Assembly: GCA_964217345.1 (NCBI GenBank)
Contig: CAXPJI010000010.1
Location: 58,440-122,439 of the forward strand
Direction: 5' to 3'
DNA: 64,000 bases
Source: UBA3478 sp964217345
GTDB lineage: Bacteria > Bacteroidota > Bacteroidia > Flavobacteriales > Flavobacteriaceae
The position numbers and the translations under genes were made by a program. The notes beneath the pieces are model-generated. The model was not told the DNA's origin. It saw nothing but the letters and a program-made list of their open reading frames with translations, and did no database searches. How positions within the stretch are numbered: position 1 is the first letter of the stretch; each line of letters starts with the position of its first letter. Positions 42,991 through 50,818 of the stretch are shown piece by piece.

Positions 42991-43595
42991 AAGGTTATTT
43001 TTAGATTTAAACCGATTTCAGCTCCCATTTGAACAGGGTGCTGCCGTAGAATCGGTTGAATAGAAACATTTAAATCTTCATTCATATTGAAGGGTTTTAG
43101 ATGGGCGTCGACACTTGCATCTAAAACATTCAATAAATAAAGGCCAATGGCAATTAAGAGGGATGAATCTCTCTGGCTTTGGGCTTTTTTTTGCGCCTCT
43201 TCTAAGGCGCGGTCAGAAACATCAGGACCAATACCATCGAGATTGACATCGTAAAATTCATCAGTAGAAAAACCTGCCGATCGCAGCTTAAATGCGGTCC
43301 GATAACGTAAGTATTCGGTTTGATTAAATTGATAAACAAATACACCGGTACCTACGGCTGCCCAAGCCAATGGAACCTTCCAGTATTTTCGATTATAAAA
43401 TTGACCCAAACCAGGAACTGCTGCAGATAAGAAGCTTGCTCGAGAAGGAGATAATGGGTCTAGCGCTCTCTCTAATCTGCGCTGTTCACGTTCTAATTTA
43501 CGTTCTTGATTTGCTTCATCTTTGGTAGTAGTGGCTTCTTGGGCATACGCTCGTCCCAAAAACAATAAAAAAATGATGAAGTAGATTCTATTCAC
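42987..43595 (-). CDS. DUF5683 exported/membrane protein
   Basis: 202 residues with a signal peptide (MNRIYFIIFLLFLGRAYAQ). A charged stretch EERKLEREQRRLERALDPLSPSRA-like precedes the conserved core AAVPGLGQFYNRKYWKVPLAWAAVGTG (about 57-83), which is the DUF5683 hallmark, and a second hydrophobic span near 143-160. Function unknown; the gene lies between parB and dapB as in many Bacteroidota. Start is GTG at 43595, overlapping parB by 8 bases. Confidence 0.85.
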   Translation of the reverse strand: MNRIYFIIFLLFLGRAYAQEATTTKDEANQERKLEREQRRLERALDPLSPSRASFLSAAVPGLGQFYNRKYWKVPLAWAAVGTGVFVYQFNQTEYLRYRTAFKLRSAGFSTDEFYDVNLDGIGPDVSDRALEEAQKKAQSQRDSSLLIAIGLYLLNVLDASVDAHLKPFNMNEDLNVSIQPILRQHPVQMGAEIGLNLKITL

Positions 43596-44463
43596 CCAAA
43601 AGTTGCTTTTTAAGCTGTATTAAATCTTTTGTAGAACTAAAAGTAATGGTGATCGAACCCGAACCACTTTGTGATGCCTTTAACTGAACCTTTCGGTTTA
43701 GTCCTTGTTCAAGATCGTCAATAGCGCTCAGTACTTTCTTAGAAGGACCCTTTGGTTCTGATTTTTCGTTCTTTGGAGAACCGTAATTTCTAACCAATTC
43801 TTCGGTTGCCCTTACAGATAATGATTTGTTAAGAACACTAACTAAAAGCTCAATTTGCGCTTCTTCATCTTCTACAGCCATTAACGCCCTGCCGTGGCCC
43901 ATTGAGATTTCTCTTCTTCTTAATGCGCCTTGAACTTGTGGATGAAGTTTTAGAAGTCTTAAGTAATTCGTAATGGTAGACCTTTTTTTACCTACTCTTT
44001 TACTCATTGATTCTTGAGTAAGGTCGATCTCGTCAATTAATCTTTGATAAGACAAAGCAATTTCGATAGGGTCTAAATCCTCACGCTGAATATTCTCAAC
44101 TAAGGCCATCTCTAGTGACTCCTGGTCGTTGGCTTCTCTTACAAAGGCAGGGATAGATTCTAGTTTAGCCAGTTTACTAGCTCTTAATCTGCGTTCCCCT
44201 GATACCAATTGATAGCTGCCGTCACTAATTTTACGAACAGTAATCGGCTGTATAATGCCTAATTCACCGATCGACTGAGCCAAGTCAGCTAAAGCTTCTT
44301 TATCAAAAGTAGTTCTAGGTTGGTAAGGGTTTACAGCAACTTCATCAGGATGTATAAAGGCCATCATTGGGCTATTAATCGCACTGATTGACGAATCCTT
44401 GTTGGGATCTTGAAGTAGGGCAGATAATCCTTTTCCTAAAACAGGCTTTCGAGTTTTACTCAT
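43588..44463 (-). CDS. parB: chromosome partitioning protein ParB
   Basis: Binds parS centromere sites and, as a CTP switch, slides to load SMC. The N-terminal CTP/ParB box has VNPYQPRTTFD and SGERRLRASK (about 83-92), and the helix-turn-helix has QESMSKRVGKKRSTITNYLRLL (about 154-175) followed by MGHGRALM. Length 291 fits. It overlaps parA by 4 bases. I did not see a parS palindrome in the window. Confidence 0.95.
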   Translation of the reverse strand: MSKTRKPVLGKGLSALLQDPNKDSSISAINSPMMAFIHPDEVAVNPYQPRTTFDKEALADLAQSIGELGIIQPITVRKISDGSYQLVSGERRLRASKLAKLESIPAFVREANDQESLEMALVENIQREDLDPIEIALSYQRLIDEIDLTQESMSKRVGKKRSTITNYLRLLKLHPQVQGALRRREISMGHGRALMAVEDEEAQIELLVSVLNKSLSVRATEELVRNYGSPKNEKSEPKGPSKKVLSAIDDLEQGLNRKVQLKASQSGSGSITITFSSTKDLIQLKKQLLGE

Positions 44464-45248
44464 GATTTCTTTTTAGATTTCTTAGCAGGCTTACGCTGCA
44501 CTATTTCTTTGGCTAGACTCAAATAATTAGCCGCTCCTTTACTGCTGGCATCATAACTAATGATACTTTCTCCGAAACTTGGAGCCTCACTTAGTTTAAC
44601 GTTTCTCTGAATGATTGTTTCGAAAACCATGTCGCTAAAATGCTTTTTAACCTCTTCAACGACTTGATTAGAAAGACGTAATCTCGAATCGTACATAGTG
44701 AGTAGCATTCCTTCGATATCGAGATCTTTGTTGTATAACTTTTGGACGCTTTTGATGGTATTCAAAAGTTTGCCAAGCCCCTCTAGCGCATAGTATTCGC
44801 ATTGGATCGGTACGATTACCGAGTCAGCAGCTGTCAGTGCGTTCAGGGTTAAAAGCCCAAGCGATGGGGCGCAATCAATGATGATATAATCGTAATCGTC
44901 TTTAACACTGCTGATAGCCTCCTTTAGCATATACTCCCTGCGTTTCTTCTCGATAAGCTCTATTTCAATGGCTACAAGATCAATATGAGCAGGAACGATT
45001 GATACGTTTGGTGAATTGGCAGGATAAATCACTTGGTCTACACCTGCGGTGTGCTCTAACAATTGATAAGTGCCTAATCCTACATTTTCTATATCTATAC
45101 CAAGACCCGATGAGGCATTCGCCTGCGGATCGGCATCAATTAGTAAAACTTTTTGTTCTAATGCCCCTAAAGCCGCAGAAAGATTGACTGAAGAGGTAGT
45201 CTTACCTACACCACCTTTTTGGTTAGCAATAGCAATGATTTTTCCCAT
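44460..45248 (-). CDS. parA: chromosome partitioning ATPase ParA/Soj
   Basis: Walker-type ATPase working with ParB to move origins. It begins MGKIIAIANQKGGVGKTTSSVNL (deviant Walker A, KGGVGKTT at about 11-18); LLIDADPQANASSG is Walker A', and IIIDCAPSLGLLTLNAL Walker B. Length 262 is that of chromosomal Soj. First gene of a leftward run parA-parB-DUF5683-dapB-lepB-wbqC with overlaps or gaps of at most two bases, linking segregation with wall-precursor and export genes. Confidence 0.96.
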   Translation of the reverse strand: MGKIIAIANQKGGVGKTTSSVNLSAALGALEQKVLLIDADPQANASSGLGIDIENVGLGTYQLLEHTAGVDQVIYPANSPNVSIVPAHIDLVAIEIELIEKKRREYMLKEAISSVKDDYDYIIIDCAPSLGLLTLNALTAADSVIVPIQCEYYALEGLGKLLNTIKSVQKLYNKDLDIEGMLLTMYDSRLRLSNQVVEEVKKHFSDMVFETIIQRNVKLSEAPSFGESIISYDASSKGAANYLSLAKEIVQRKPAKKSKKKS

Positions 45249-45266
45249 GATACTTATAAAGAAGGT

Positions 45267-45274
45267 CTAAAATA
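45267..45274 (-). promoter_or_regulatory. probable -7 box of the parAB-lepB operon
   Basis: Minus-strand TATTTTAG (one mismatch to TAnnTTTG), 18 bases before ATG 45248. Confidence 0.35.
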
Positions 45275-45331
45275 CAATTTTAGAAATGCAGCTAAAAACC
45301 TTTCTTGAAAATGTTGAAAACTGAAGGAGAA

Positions 45332-45652
45332 TTATTGGCCTTTTGGAAGGCTGTCTTTCATCTCAATGATGAAAATATCCTCGTTGTTTTTTTTGAAGAA
45401 ATACTGTTCTCTGGCAAAGCGTTCCTTTTCAATAGAATCGGCGAACTTTTTTAAAAGTGCTTTATCTCTTGCTATTTCAGATTCTAAATAGATCTTTTCT
45501 TGTTCTAAGTCTTTGATTTCGCTGCTAAGTTGCCATTGAATGAGAACAGAGTTCGAGTCAAAGAAGAGCATCCAAACGATAAAGAAACTTGTTATCAGCA
45601 GGTAAATATTCTTGAATTGGCCGAGCCATGTTAGAAGCTTCGTCTTTTTCAT
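45332..45652 (-). CDS. septum formation initiator, FtsB/DivIC family
   Basis: 106 residues: short cytoplasmic N-terminus, one membrane span (IYLLITSFFIVWMLFF, about 16-32), then a periplasmic coiled coil (about 40-85) with DLEQEKIYLESEIARDKALLKKF and the region FAREQYFFKKNNEDIFII typical of FtsB/DivIC in this phylum. Acts in the FtsQLB-type subcomplex of the division machine. ATG at 45652 overlaps the udk stop by one base (TGATG), so the two are translationally coupled. Confidence 0.88.
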   Translation of the reverse strand: MKKTKLLTWLGQFKNIYLLITSFFIVWMLFFDSNSVLIQWQLSSEIKDLEQEKIYLESEIARDKALLKKFADSIEKERFAREQYFFKKNNEDIFIIEMKDSLPKGQ

Positions 45653-46257
45653 CACACCATTTGCTGAATGGCTTTTATCACAAATTGAACAGAACGATCG
45701 TAGTGATGATTGTTATTAATGATAATATCCGCCTCAGACTTAGAAGCTTCAATGTAGTTCTGATGCATTGGCTTTACTTGCTCGGTATATCTTCGAAATA
45801 CTTTGGTTAGTTCTTGTCCGCGTTCAGCAGTATCCCTAAGTACTCTCCTCATTAATCGGTGATCTTCATCAGTATCAATATAAATCCATAGGTCAACCAT
45901 CGATTTTATTTTTGGATGATTCATGAGCAGAATACCTTCTAATAATAGAATGGGGGTGGGGCTGATAGGATCCGTTTCGGATTCTCTAGTTTCTTTTACA
46001 AAACTGTACACAGGAGCGGGTATTGTGTTCCCTTTTTTTAACTCTTGAAGATGTTTTTCTAACAAGTCGTAATCGAATGCACTGGGATGATCAAAATTTT
46101 GTATACTGCGCTCCTCCGGGCTTAAATGATCCAGTGGATTATAGTACCTGTCTTGCGAGAGCACAGTAAGTTGATTCTTATCGAATCCTTCGGCGATGGC
46201 ATTGACAATAGAACTTTTGCCGCTCCCTGATCCACCTGTGATACCTATGATAAACAT
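45652..46257 (-). CDS. udk: uridine kinase
   Basis: Phosphorylates uridine/cytidine in pyrimidine salvage. P-loop GGSGSGKSS (about 8-16), the substrate region LSQDRYYNPLDHLSPEERSIQNFDHPSAFDY, LLLEGILLM, and the lid segment RRVLRDTAERG. Length 201 fits. It heads a two-gene unit with the divIC-like gene. Its -7 box is exact. Confidence 0.95.
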   Translation of the reverse strand: MFIIGITGGSGSGKSSIVNAIAEGFDKNQLTVLSQDRYYNPLDHLSPEERSIQNFDHPSAFDYDLLEKHLQELKKGNTIPAPVYSFVKETRESETDPISPTPILLLEGILLMNHPKIKSMVDLWIYIDTDEDHRLMRRVLRDTAERGQELTKVFRRYTEQVKPMHQNYIEASKSEADIIINNNHHYDRSVQFVIKAIQQMV

Positions 46258-46276
46258 CCTTTACAAATTAGATTCT

Positions 46277-46284
46277 CAAAGTTA
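46277..46284 (-). promoter_or_regulatory. -7 promoter box for udk
   Basis: Minus-strand TAACTTTG, exact TAnnTTTG, 19 bases before ATG 46257. Confidence 0.5.
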
Positions 46285-46294
46285 CGAATTGCGG

Positions 46295-47371
46295 CTAGAT
46301 ACTAGCTATTTTACCCGAGGATGTGTCTTTTGTTGCACCGGTAACGCTTCGTAGAACATTGATTTTCGAATGAACTCTTAACCATCCCATAAGCGCAAAG
46401 ATGATAGCTTCTTTATATTCAATAAGATAGGACTCTGGAATCACGAGTTTAAAACTAGGATCTAAGTATTTTTCAATGCGAGATGTGAGGAACGTATTGT
46501 ACGCTCCGCCACCTGTGACTAAAACTTTAGAGCGTTTTGAATCGGATTCGGATAAGTTAATCGATTGGGCAATTTGATATCCGATATGTTCGCAACACGT
46601 ATTTAATAAATCAGCTATCGAATAAGATCCCTTGTTGAATAAGGGTTGCATTTGACTAAAATACCAAGCCTTGTCTAGGGATTTTGGAGCGGTTAACTTG
46701 AAATAATCTAGGTCATTCAATTCGTCAAAGAGATCTGGAATGAACTGTCCAGATTCAGCGATGATTCCTCCCTTATCGTATTCTTTCCCAAGTCTTTTTA
46801 CTAGCTCGTTGAGAGGGGTGTTACACATCGAAATATCATAGGCAATTACACTATTATTGTGTTTGTAGGAGATATTGGAGATACCTCCCAGATTCAAACA
46901 ATACTCGTACTCTTTAAAAAGGGTGGTATCACCTACAGGAACTAGGGGAGCTCCTTGTCCTCCAAGAAGAACATCCTCGGTTCGAAAATCGTAAACAACG
47001 GGCAGGTTGAGCTGCTTCGCCCAGTAGGTTCCATCGCCGATTTGCACGGTGATTTTATTCTCTGGTTCATGTTTAACGGTATGTCCATGGCTGGCTATTA
47101 GATCCACTTTCTCATTAAGTTCCTTCAAAAAAGATTTAAGACACTCTAGAGCGAATTGACTGAACGACTGGTCTAATAATGATCCAAGTCGTTTATCTTC
47201 TTCACTGGCTTCTTGTAAGGCTTTTTTGAGTGGTGGAGAAATGGGATAGGTTGTTCCCTTGACCCAACGGTATTTAATCTGTTTTTCAGATTCGTAGAAG
47301 TGAACGCAGCAAAGGTCTATCCCGTCTAAAGAACTTCCAGACATCAGTCCGATTACCGTTTTGCTTCTCAT
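46295..47371 (-). CDS. anmK: anhydro-N-acetylmuramic acid kinase
   Basis: Opens and phosphorylates 1,6-anhydro-MurNAc from cell-wall turnover to MurNAc-6-P. The N-terminus has VIGLMSGSSLDGIDLCCVHF (the ATPase-fold phosphate loop), later SHGHTVKHEP, VYDFRTEDVLLGGQGAPLVP and VLVTGGGAYN. Length 358 is standard. Divergent from murQ, which takes the next step; the 42-base gap holds both promoters. Confidence 0.94.
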   Translation of the reverse strand: MRSKTVIGLMSGSSLDGIDLCCVHFYESEKQIKYRWVKGTTYPISPPLKKALQEASEEDKRLGSLLDQSFSQFALECLKSFLKELNEKVDLIASHGHTVKHEPENKITVQIGDGTYWAKQLNLPVVYDFRTEDVLLGGQGAPLVPVGDTTLFKEYEYCLNLGGISNISYKHNNSVIAYDISMCNTPLNELVKRLGKEYDKGGIIAESGQFIPDLFDELNDLDYFKLTAPKSLDKAWYFSQMQPLFNKGSYSIADLLNTCCEHIGYQIAQSINLSESDSKRSKVLVTGGGAYNTFLTSRIEKYLDPSFKLVIPESYLIEYKEAIIFALMGWLRVHSKINVLRSVTGATKDTSSGKIASI

Positions 47372-47392
47372 TACTGGTTATGCTTGAGAACG

Positions 47393-47400
47393 AAAAGATA
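47393..47400 (-). promoter_or_regulatory. -7-like box for anmK
   Basis: Minus-strand TATCTTTT, one mismatch to TAnnTTTG, 21 bases before ATG 47371. It abuts the murQ box on the other strand. Confidence 0.35.
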
Positions 47401-47401
47401 C

Positions 47402-47409
47402 TATGTTTG
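47402..47409 (+). promoter_or_regulatory. -7 promoter box for murQ
   Basis: TATGTTTG, exact TAnnTTTG, with exactly four bases (TGTT) before ATG 47414. It excludes the in-frame TTG at 47384 as start and predicts a leaderless murQ mRNA. Confidence 0.55.
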
Positions 47410-47413
47410 TGTT

Positions 47414-48223
47414 ATGAAACCACAAAAAGTAACTGAAAGTGATTCACATTACGCTGATTTAGAAAAAAAATCTGCCTTAGAGCTGGTTCAGATTATTAAT
47501 GCTGAGGACGCCAAAGTTGCGAATGCGGTAGCGCAAACTTTGCCAGAAATCGCCGAGTTAGTTGAAAGGGTTTTGCCTCGTTTTCTTTCAGGGGGGAGAC
47601 TTTTCTATATCGGAGCTGGCACCTCAGGTCGTCTGGGAATCTTGGACGCTTCTGAAATACCGCCTACTTACGGGCTTGATCACGACCGAGTTATTGGCTT
47701 AATTGCAGGAGGTGATTCTGCGATTAGAAAGGCAGTTGAATTTGCCGAAGACAATGAAGATGGGGCATGGTCAGATCTTTCAAAGTTTGACTTGAACGAA
47801 AAGGATACGGTTGTTGGGATTACCGCTTCGGGAACTACTCCCTATGTATTGGGGGGAATCAAAAAATGTAGAGAACACCATCTTTTAACTGCCGGTATTT
47901 CTTGCAACCCAAATAGTCCACTTTCAGATCTAGCAGAAATTGCCATAGAGGCAGTAGTAGGCCCAGAAGTAGTTACAGGAAGTACACGAATGAAAAGTGG
48001 AACCGCTCAAAAAATGATTCTCAATCTCATATCCACAACCCTAATGATTCGTGCCGGCCTTGTTTTAGATAACAAGATGGTGAACATGCAACTGAGTAAC
48101 AACAAACTTTGGGATCGAGGGGTGCGATACATCGTCGAAGCCTTGTCAATCTCAAATGATGAGGCCTTAGAAGCCTTAAAAAAACATGGGTCTGTTCAGT
48201 CGGTTTTAAACGCTTACGCTTAA
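47414..48223 (+). CDS. murQ: N-acetylmuramic acid 6-phosphate etherase
   Basis: Cleaves the lactyl ether of MurNAc-6-P to GlcNAc-6-P, completing the step after AnmK. A SIS domain with FIGAGTSGRLGILDASEIPPTYG-like sequence (YIGAGTSGRLGILDASEIPP, about 67-86), GITASGTTPYVLGGI, and GSTRMKSGTAQKMILNLIST. Length 269 from ATG 47414. The two genes of the pathway are divergent and may be co-regulated from the shared gap. Confidence 0.95.
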   Translation: MKPQKVTESDSHYADLEKKSALELVQIINAEDAKVANAVAQTLPEIAELVERVLPRFLSGGRLFYIGAGTSGRLGILDASEIPPTYGLDHDRVIGLIAGGDSAIRKAVEFAEDNEDGAWSDLSKFDLNEKDTVVGITASGTTPYVLGGIKKCREHHLLTAGISCNPNSPLSDLAEIAIEAVVGPEVVTGSTRMKSGTAQKMILNLISTTLMIRAGLVLDNKMVNMQLSNNKLWDRGVRYIVEALSISNDEALEALKKHGSVQSVLNAYA

Positions 48224-48226
48224 TAA

Positions 48227-49384
48227 TTAAGCCTTCGGAACCATTTTAAATATCCCCTTACTCTCAACACTTAAATAAATATTGCCGTCGGGTGCTTGGA
48301 TCACCTCACGCACTCTTCCGATATCAGAGAACCAGCGTTCACGCTTCATAACCTTATTGCCATCAAGCACTAATCGCTCTAGGTATTGAAACTTCAAAGA
48401 GCCTGCGAACAGGGAACCTTCTAATTCGGGGTAATTAGATTCATGAACATAAGCCATTCCTGAGGGCGCAATAGAGGGTAGCCAGTAGTAGAGAGGCTGT
48501 TCCATGCCTTCCTTCTCTGTCATGTCAGTAAAACTAGAGCCGTCATAGTTGATTCCATAGCTGATGATCGGCCATCCGAAATTTTTCCCCTTTTCAGATT
48601 GGTTAATTTCATCTCCTCCTTGAGGACCATGTTCATGAACCCAAATGGCATCTAATTCAGGGTGATAAATCATTCCCTGCGGATTTCTGTGACCGTAGCT
48701 CCAGATCGCCGAACGTGCCCCATCGACTCCAACGAACGGGTTATCTTCAGGAATCCCTCCATCCTTGTGAATGCGATAAATTTTACCACCATCTCGGTAA
48801 ATACTTTGTGGATTTTCATCGCGATTTCCGCGATCTCCAATAGAGAAATAGAGATATCCCTCATCATCAAAAACTACCCTTGACCCAAAGTGAAACCCCT
48901 TATCAGAATCTTCTTGCCCTCGATACAGTATACTTAAATTTTCTAGTTGGTTTCCTTTTAATTGAGCTCTAGCTAAAGTCGTAGTTCCGTTTCCAGCCTC
49001 GGAGCCCTCACTAGAATAGGTCATATAAATCCAAGGTTCTTCCTGATAATTCGGATCTAAAGTCAAATCTAAGAACCCTCCTTGGCCTTGCTGCCAAATT
49101 TCTGGTATACCCTTAATCTCTTGACGATTGTTCTCCTTATCAACCAACAACAGCTTTCCGCTTTTCTCAGAGATCAGATACTTGTCATCAATAAATTCTA
49201 ACCCCCAAGGGATATCTAGCCCATCGACAACTAACTCTAACTCATAATTTTCTCCACCAGCCGTTATTTCACTAATGGTTTGTTTTCCCGTCGCATTCTC
49301 ATCAGATACGGAATCATTACATGCAACAAAACCAAGTGATAAGGCACCTAAAAGCCCAAAGGAAAGAATCGATGTGATTTTCAT
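48227..49384 (-). CDS. PQQ-dependent sugar dehydrogenase-like (glucose/sorbosone dehydrogenase) lipoprotein
   Basis: 385 residues. A lipoprotein signal ends in GFVAC (Cys about 22). The six-bladed propeller of the GSDH family shows GLDIPWGLEFIDDKYLISEKSGKL-type sequence, SYGHRNPQGM, WVHEHGPQGGDEIN and FGWPIISYGINYDG, the last three holding the PQQ/Ca contacts and the catalytic His (HEHGPQG). It likely oxidises sugars at the outer face; the cofactor may have to be taken up, as no pqq genes are in view. It converges with murQ with a 3-base gap. Confidence 0.9.
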   Translation of the reverse strand: MKITSILSFGLLGALSLGFVACNDSVSDENATGKQTISEITAGGENYELELVVDGLDIPWGLEFIDDKYLISEKSGKLLLVDKENNRQEIKGIPEIWQQGQGGFLDLTLDPNYQEEPWIYMTYSSEGSEAGNGTTTLARAQLKGNQLENLSILYRGQEDSDKGFHFGSRVVFDDEGYLYFSIGDRGNRDENPQSIYRDGGKIYRIHKDGGIPEDNPFVGVDGARSAIWSYGHRNPQGMIYHPELDAIWVHEHGPQGGDEINQSEKGKNFGWPIISYGINYDGSSFTDMTEKEGMEQPLYYWLPSIAPSGMAYVHESNYPELEGSLFAGSLKFQYLERLVLDGNKVMKRERWFSDIGRVREVIQAPDGNIYLSVESKGIFKMVPKA

Positions 49385-49426
49385 AGTAATTCTATTTAAT
49401 GGCTTAAAAATACATCTAAATTATCT

Positions 49427-49434
49427 TATTTTTG
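49427..49434 (+). promoter_or_regulatory. -7 promoter box for tRNA-Pro
   Basis: TATTTTTG, exact TAnnTTTG, ending 11 bases before the tRNA 5' end. A stable-RNA gene with this box is a good check that TAnnTTTG is the local promoter code. Confidence 0.6.
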
Positions 49435-49445
49435 CCCCTCTCATT

Positions 49446-49519
49446 CGGGATGTGGCGCAGTCTGGTAGCGTACACGCATGGGGTGCGTGTGGTCGCTGGT
49501 TCGAATCCAGTCATCCCGA
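49446..49519 (+). tRNA. tRNA-Pro (anticodon GGG)
   Basis: 74-base cloverleaf: acceptor CGGGATG / CATCCCG, D-stem GCGC/GCGT, anticodon stem CACGC/GCGTG with loop ATGGGGT (anticodon GGG at 49480-49482), and TpsiC arm with GGTTCGAATCC. The discriminator base is A; CCA is not encoded. It should read CCC and CCU. Confidence 0.97.
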
Positions 49520-49562
49520 CAACAAACATTATTCTTTCTAAAATCGAAGATTTTAGCGCATT

Positions 49563-49602
49563 AAAAAAAGACCGCTAGAGTTAACTCTTAAGCGGTCTTT
49601 TT
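49563..49602. terminator. bidirectional terminator after tRNA-Pro
   Basis: AAAGACCGCT (49567-49576) pairs with AGCGGTCTTT (49591-49600), with an inner palindrome AGAGTTAACTCT in the loop. T5 lies on the plus side and T7 on the minus side, so it can stop both tRNA-Pro and readthrough from the DUF2911 gene. Confidence 0.85.
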
Positions 49603-49607
49603 AATAG

Positions 49608-49707
49608 ATAAGCACCAAGGGTGCAGAAAGAGTAATATTTGTTGTCAAACTCCCCAAGGATCTTTTACCGCTAGGTAAAAGATCCCAGAGCTTTAAAGGG
49701 TGCTTAT
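49608..49707. repeat. nested inverted repeats between the tRNA terminator and the DUF2911 gene
   Basis: An outer pair ATAAGCACC (49608-49616) / GGTGCTTAT (49699-49707) encloses a perfect 12-bp hairpin GGATCTTTTACC (49658-49669) / GGTAAAAGATCC (49674-49685) with loop GCTA. A small GCACC/GGTGC hairpin can compete on the left. No T-tract follows the 12-bp hairpin on either strand, and the right arm lies in the last codons of the DUF2911 gene. Purpose unknown. Confidence 0.6.
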
Positions 49708-50223
49708 AGGTAATCTAACCTCTTTACTACCCCAACCAATAACTAGATGGTATCCGCCGCTTACATTGTCGAATCGTATGGATAACACTTCGATCTCTGC
49801 TTCTGATTTCTTGACCTCAGCAGTGAAACGACCGAAATCTTTGGATTGATCATAGCTGTAGGCTCCCCAGGTGTGGAGTTTCTTATTTAAGATCACCTTC
49901 CAATCACTTTCACCAGGAATAGTGTATAAACTATAGGTTCCCGCAGGAATCTTTATTCCCTGAATTTTCATGTCTTTGTAAAAAATGATCTCTGTGGTCT
50001 CATTGGCACCTGTGCGCCAAACGCTTCCTTTAGGAGCAAGGCTTTCAAGAGTTCGCCCTTTAAGTTGTGGACGAGAGTAAAGTACGCGTAAATCGGGATC
50101 AGACATTCGATCTGGGCGCGCATAACTCATGTCTAATGGACTTTTGTCAAGGTTTGCAAAGCCATTTCTCTGGGCATTTGCCATTGAAAAACTTAGAACT
50201 AAGGCAAGAAGAAGGTATCTCAT
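49693..50223 (-). CDS. DUF2911 exported protein
   Basis: 176 residues with a signal peptide (MRYLLLALVLSFSMANAQ). The DUF2911 pattern is plain: VLYSRPQLKGRTLESLAPKGSVWRTGANETTEI, then GTYSLYTIPGESDWKVILN and the Trp-Gly-Ala-Tyr region. The family is common in Bacteroidota; the function is unknown, though it looks like a small beta-sandwich. ATG 50223 is preferred; ATG 50229 two codons earlier is also possible. Confidence 0.88.
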   Translation of the reverse strand: MRYLLLALVLSFSMANAQRNGFANLDKSPLDMSYARPDRMSDPDLRVLYSRPQLKGRTLESLAPKGSVWRTGANETTEIIFYKDMKIQGIKIPAGTYSLYTIPGESDWKVILNKKLHTWGAYSYDQSKDFGRFTAEVKKSEAEIEVLSIRFDNVSGGYHLVIGWGSKEVRLPISTL

Positions 50224-50257
50224 AATCATAGTTTTAGATGATGAATATACAATCTAA

Positions 50258-50674
50258 CTAGTAACTATTCTCGTCTATTTCAACTTTTAAAGCAACTCGG
50301 AGGGAGTCTGGAAGTCCAGCGTAACCACCTCGGAGATCGTAAAGTTCTTTAAAACCTCTCTTTTTCAAGTACTTAGCAGCATTCATGCTACGATTGCCAG
50401 ATCGGCAATAAAGATAAACAGGTTGTAATGTGTCTCTATTTTCGAAATAAGACTGAAATTCTGTTGGTCTAAGAAAATCTACTTTTTTGGCCCCTTTTAG
50501 ATGACCTTGATTATACTCTGTAATGGTTCGAACATCGATTACCTGAACCGTTGAATCTTTGATGGCCTCGATAAATTTTTCAGGAGTCAAACGTTTGATA
50601 ATGGAATCATTAGTTTGTGCTTTAGCGCAAAAGATACCGAGCAATGCACAAGTAATGGTGAAGAATAATTTCAT
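50258..50674 (-). CDS. exported rhodanese-domain protein
   Basis: 138 residues with a signal peptide (MKLFFTITCALLGIFCAKAQ). One rhodanese domain (about 32-130): VIDVRTITEYNQGHLKGAKKVDFL and the active-site Cys in LYCRSGNRSMNAAKYL. It may transfer sulfane sulfur or act on periplasmic thiols; the partner is unknown. Followed by the DUF2911 gene after 34 bases; divergent from trxB. Confidence 0.9.
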   Translation of the reverse strand: MKLFFTITCALLGIFCAKAQTNDSIIKRLTPEKFIEAIKDSTVQVIDVRTITEYNQGHLKGAKKVDFLRPTEFQSYFENRDTLQPVYLYCRSGNRSMNAAKYLKKRGFKELYDLRGGYAGLPDSLRVALKVEIDENSY

Positions 50675-50793
50675 TGGTTGTTGATTTTTGACAAAGTAAT
50701 CTCAATTTAATATAAATCTATGTGATTTAGGTTACTTATATCAATGGTGAGTAACTTTTGATAAGTTGAGGTGAGTAAGGCGATGTTAATGGC

Positions 50794-50801
50794 TATTTTA
50801 G
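50794..50801 (+). promoter_or_regulatory. probable -7 box for trxB
   Basis: TATTTTAG (one mismatch to TAnnTTTG), 17 bases before ATG 50819. It falls inside the N-terminal extension of the longer frame (from 50771), which argues for the later start. Confidence 0.35.
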
Positions 50802-50818
50802 CTCAAAATAATGAGATT

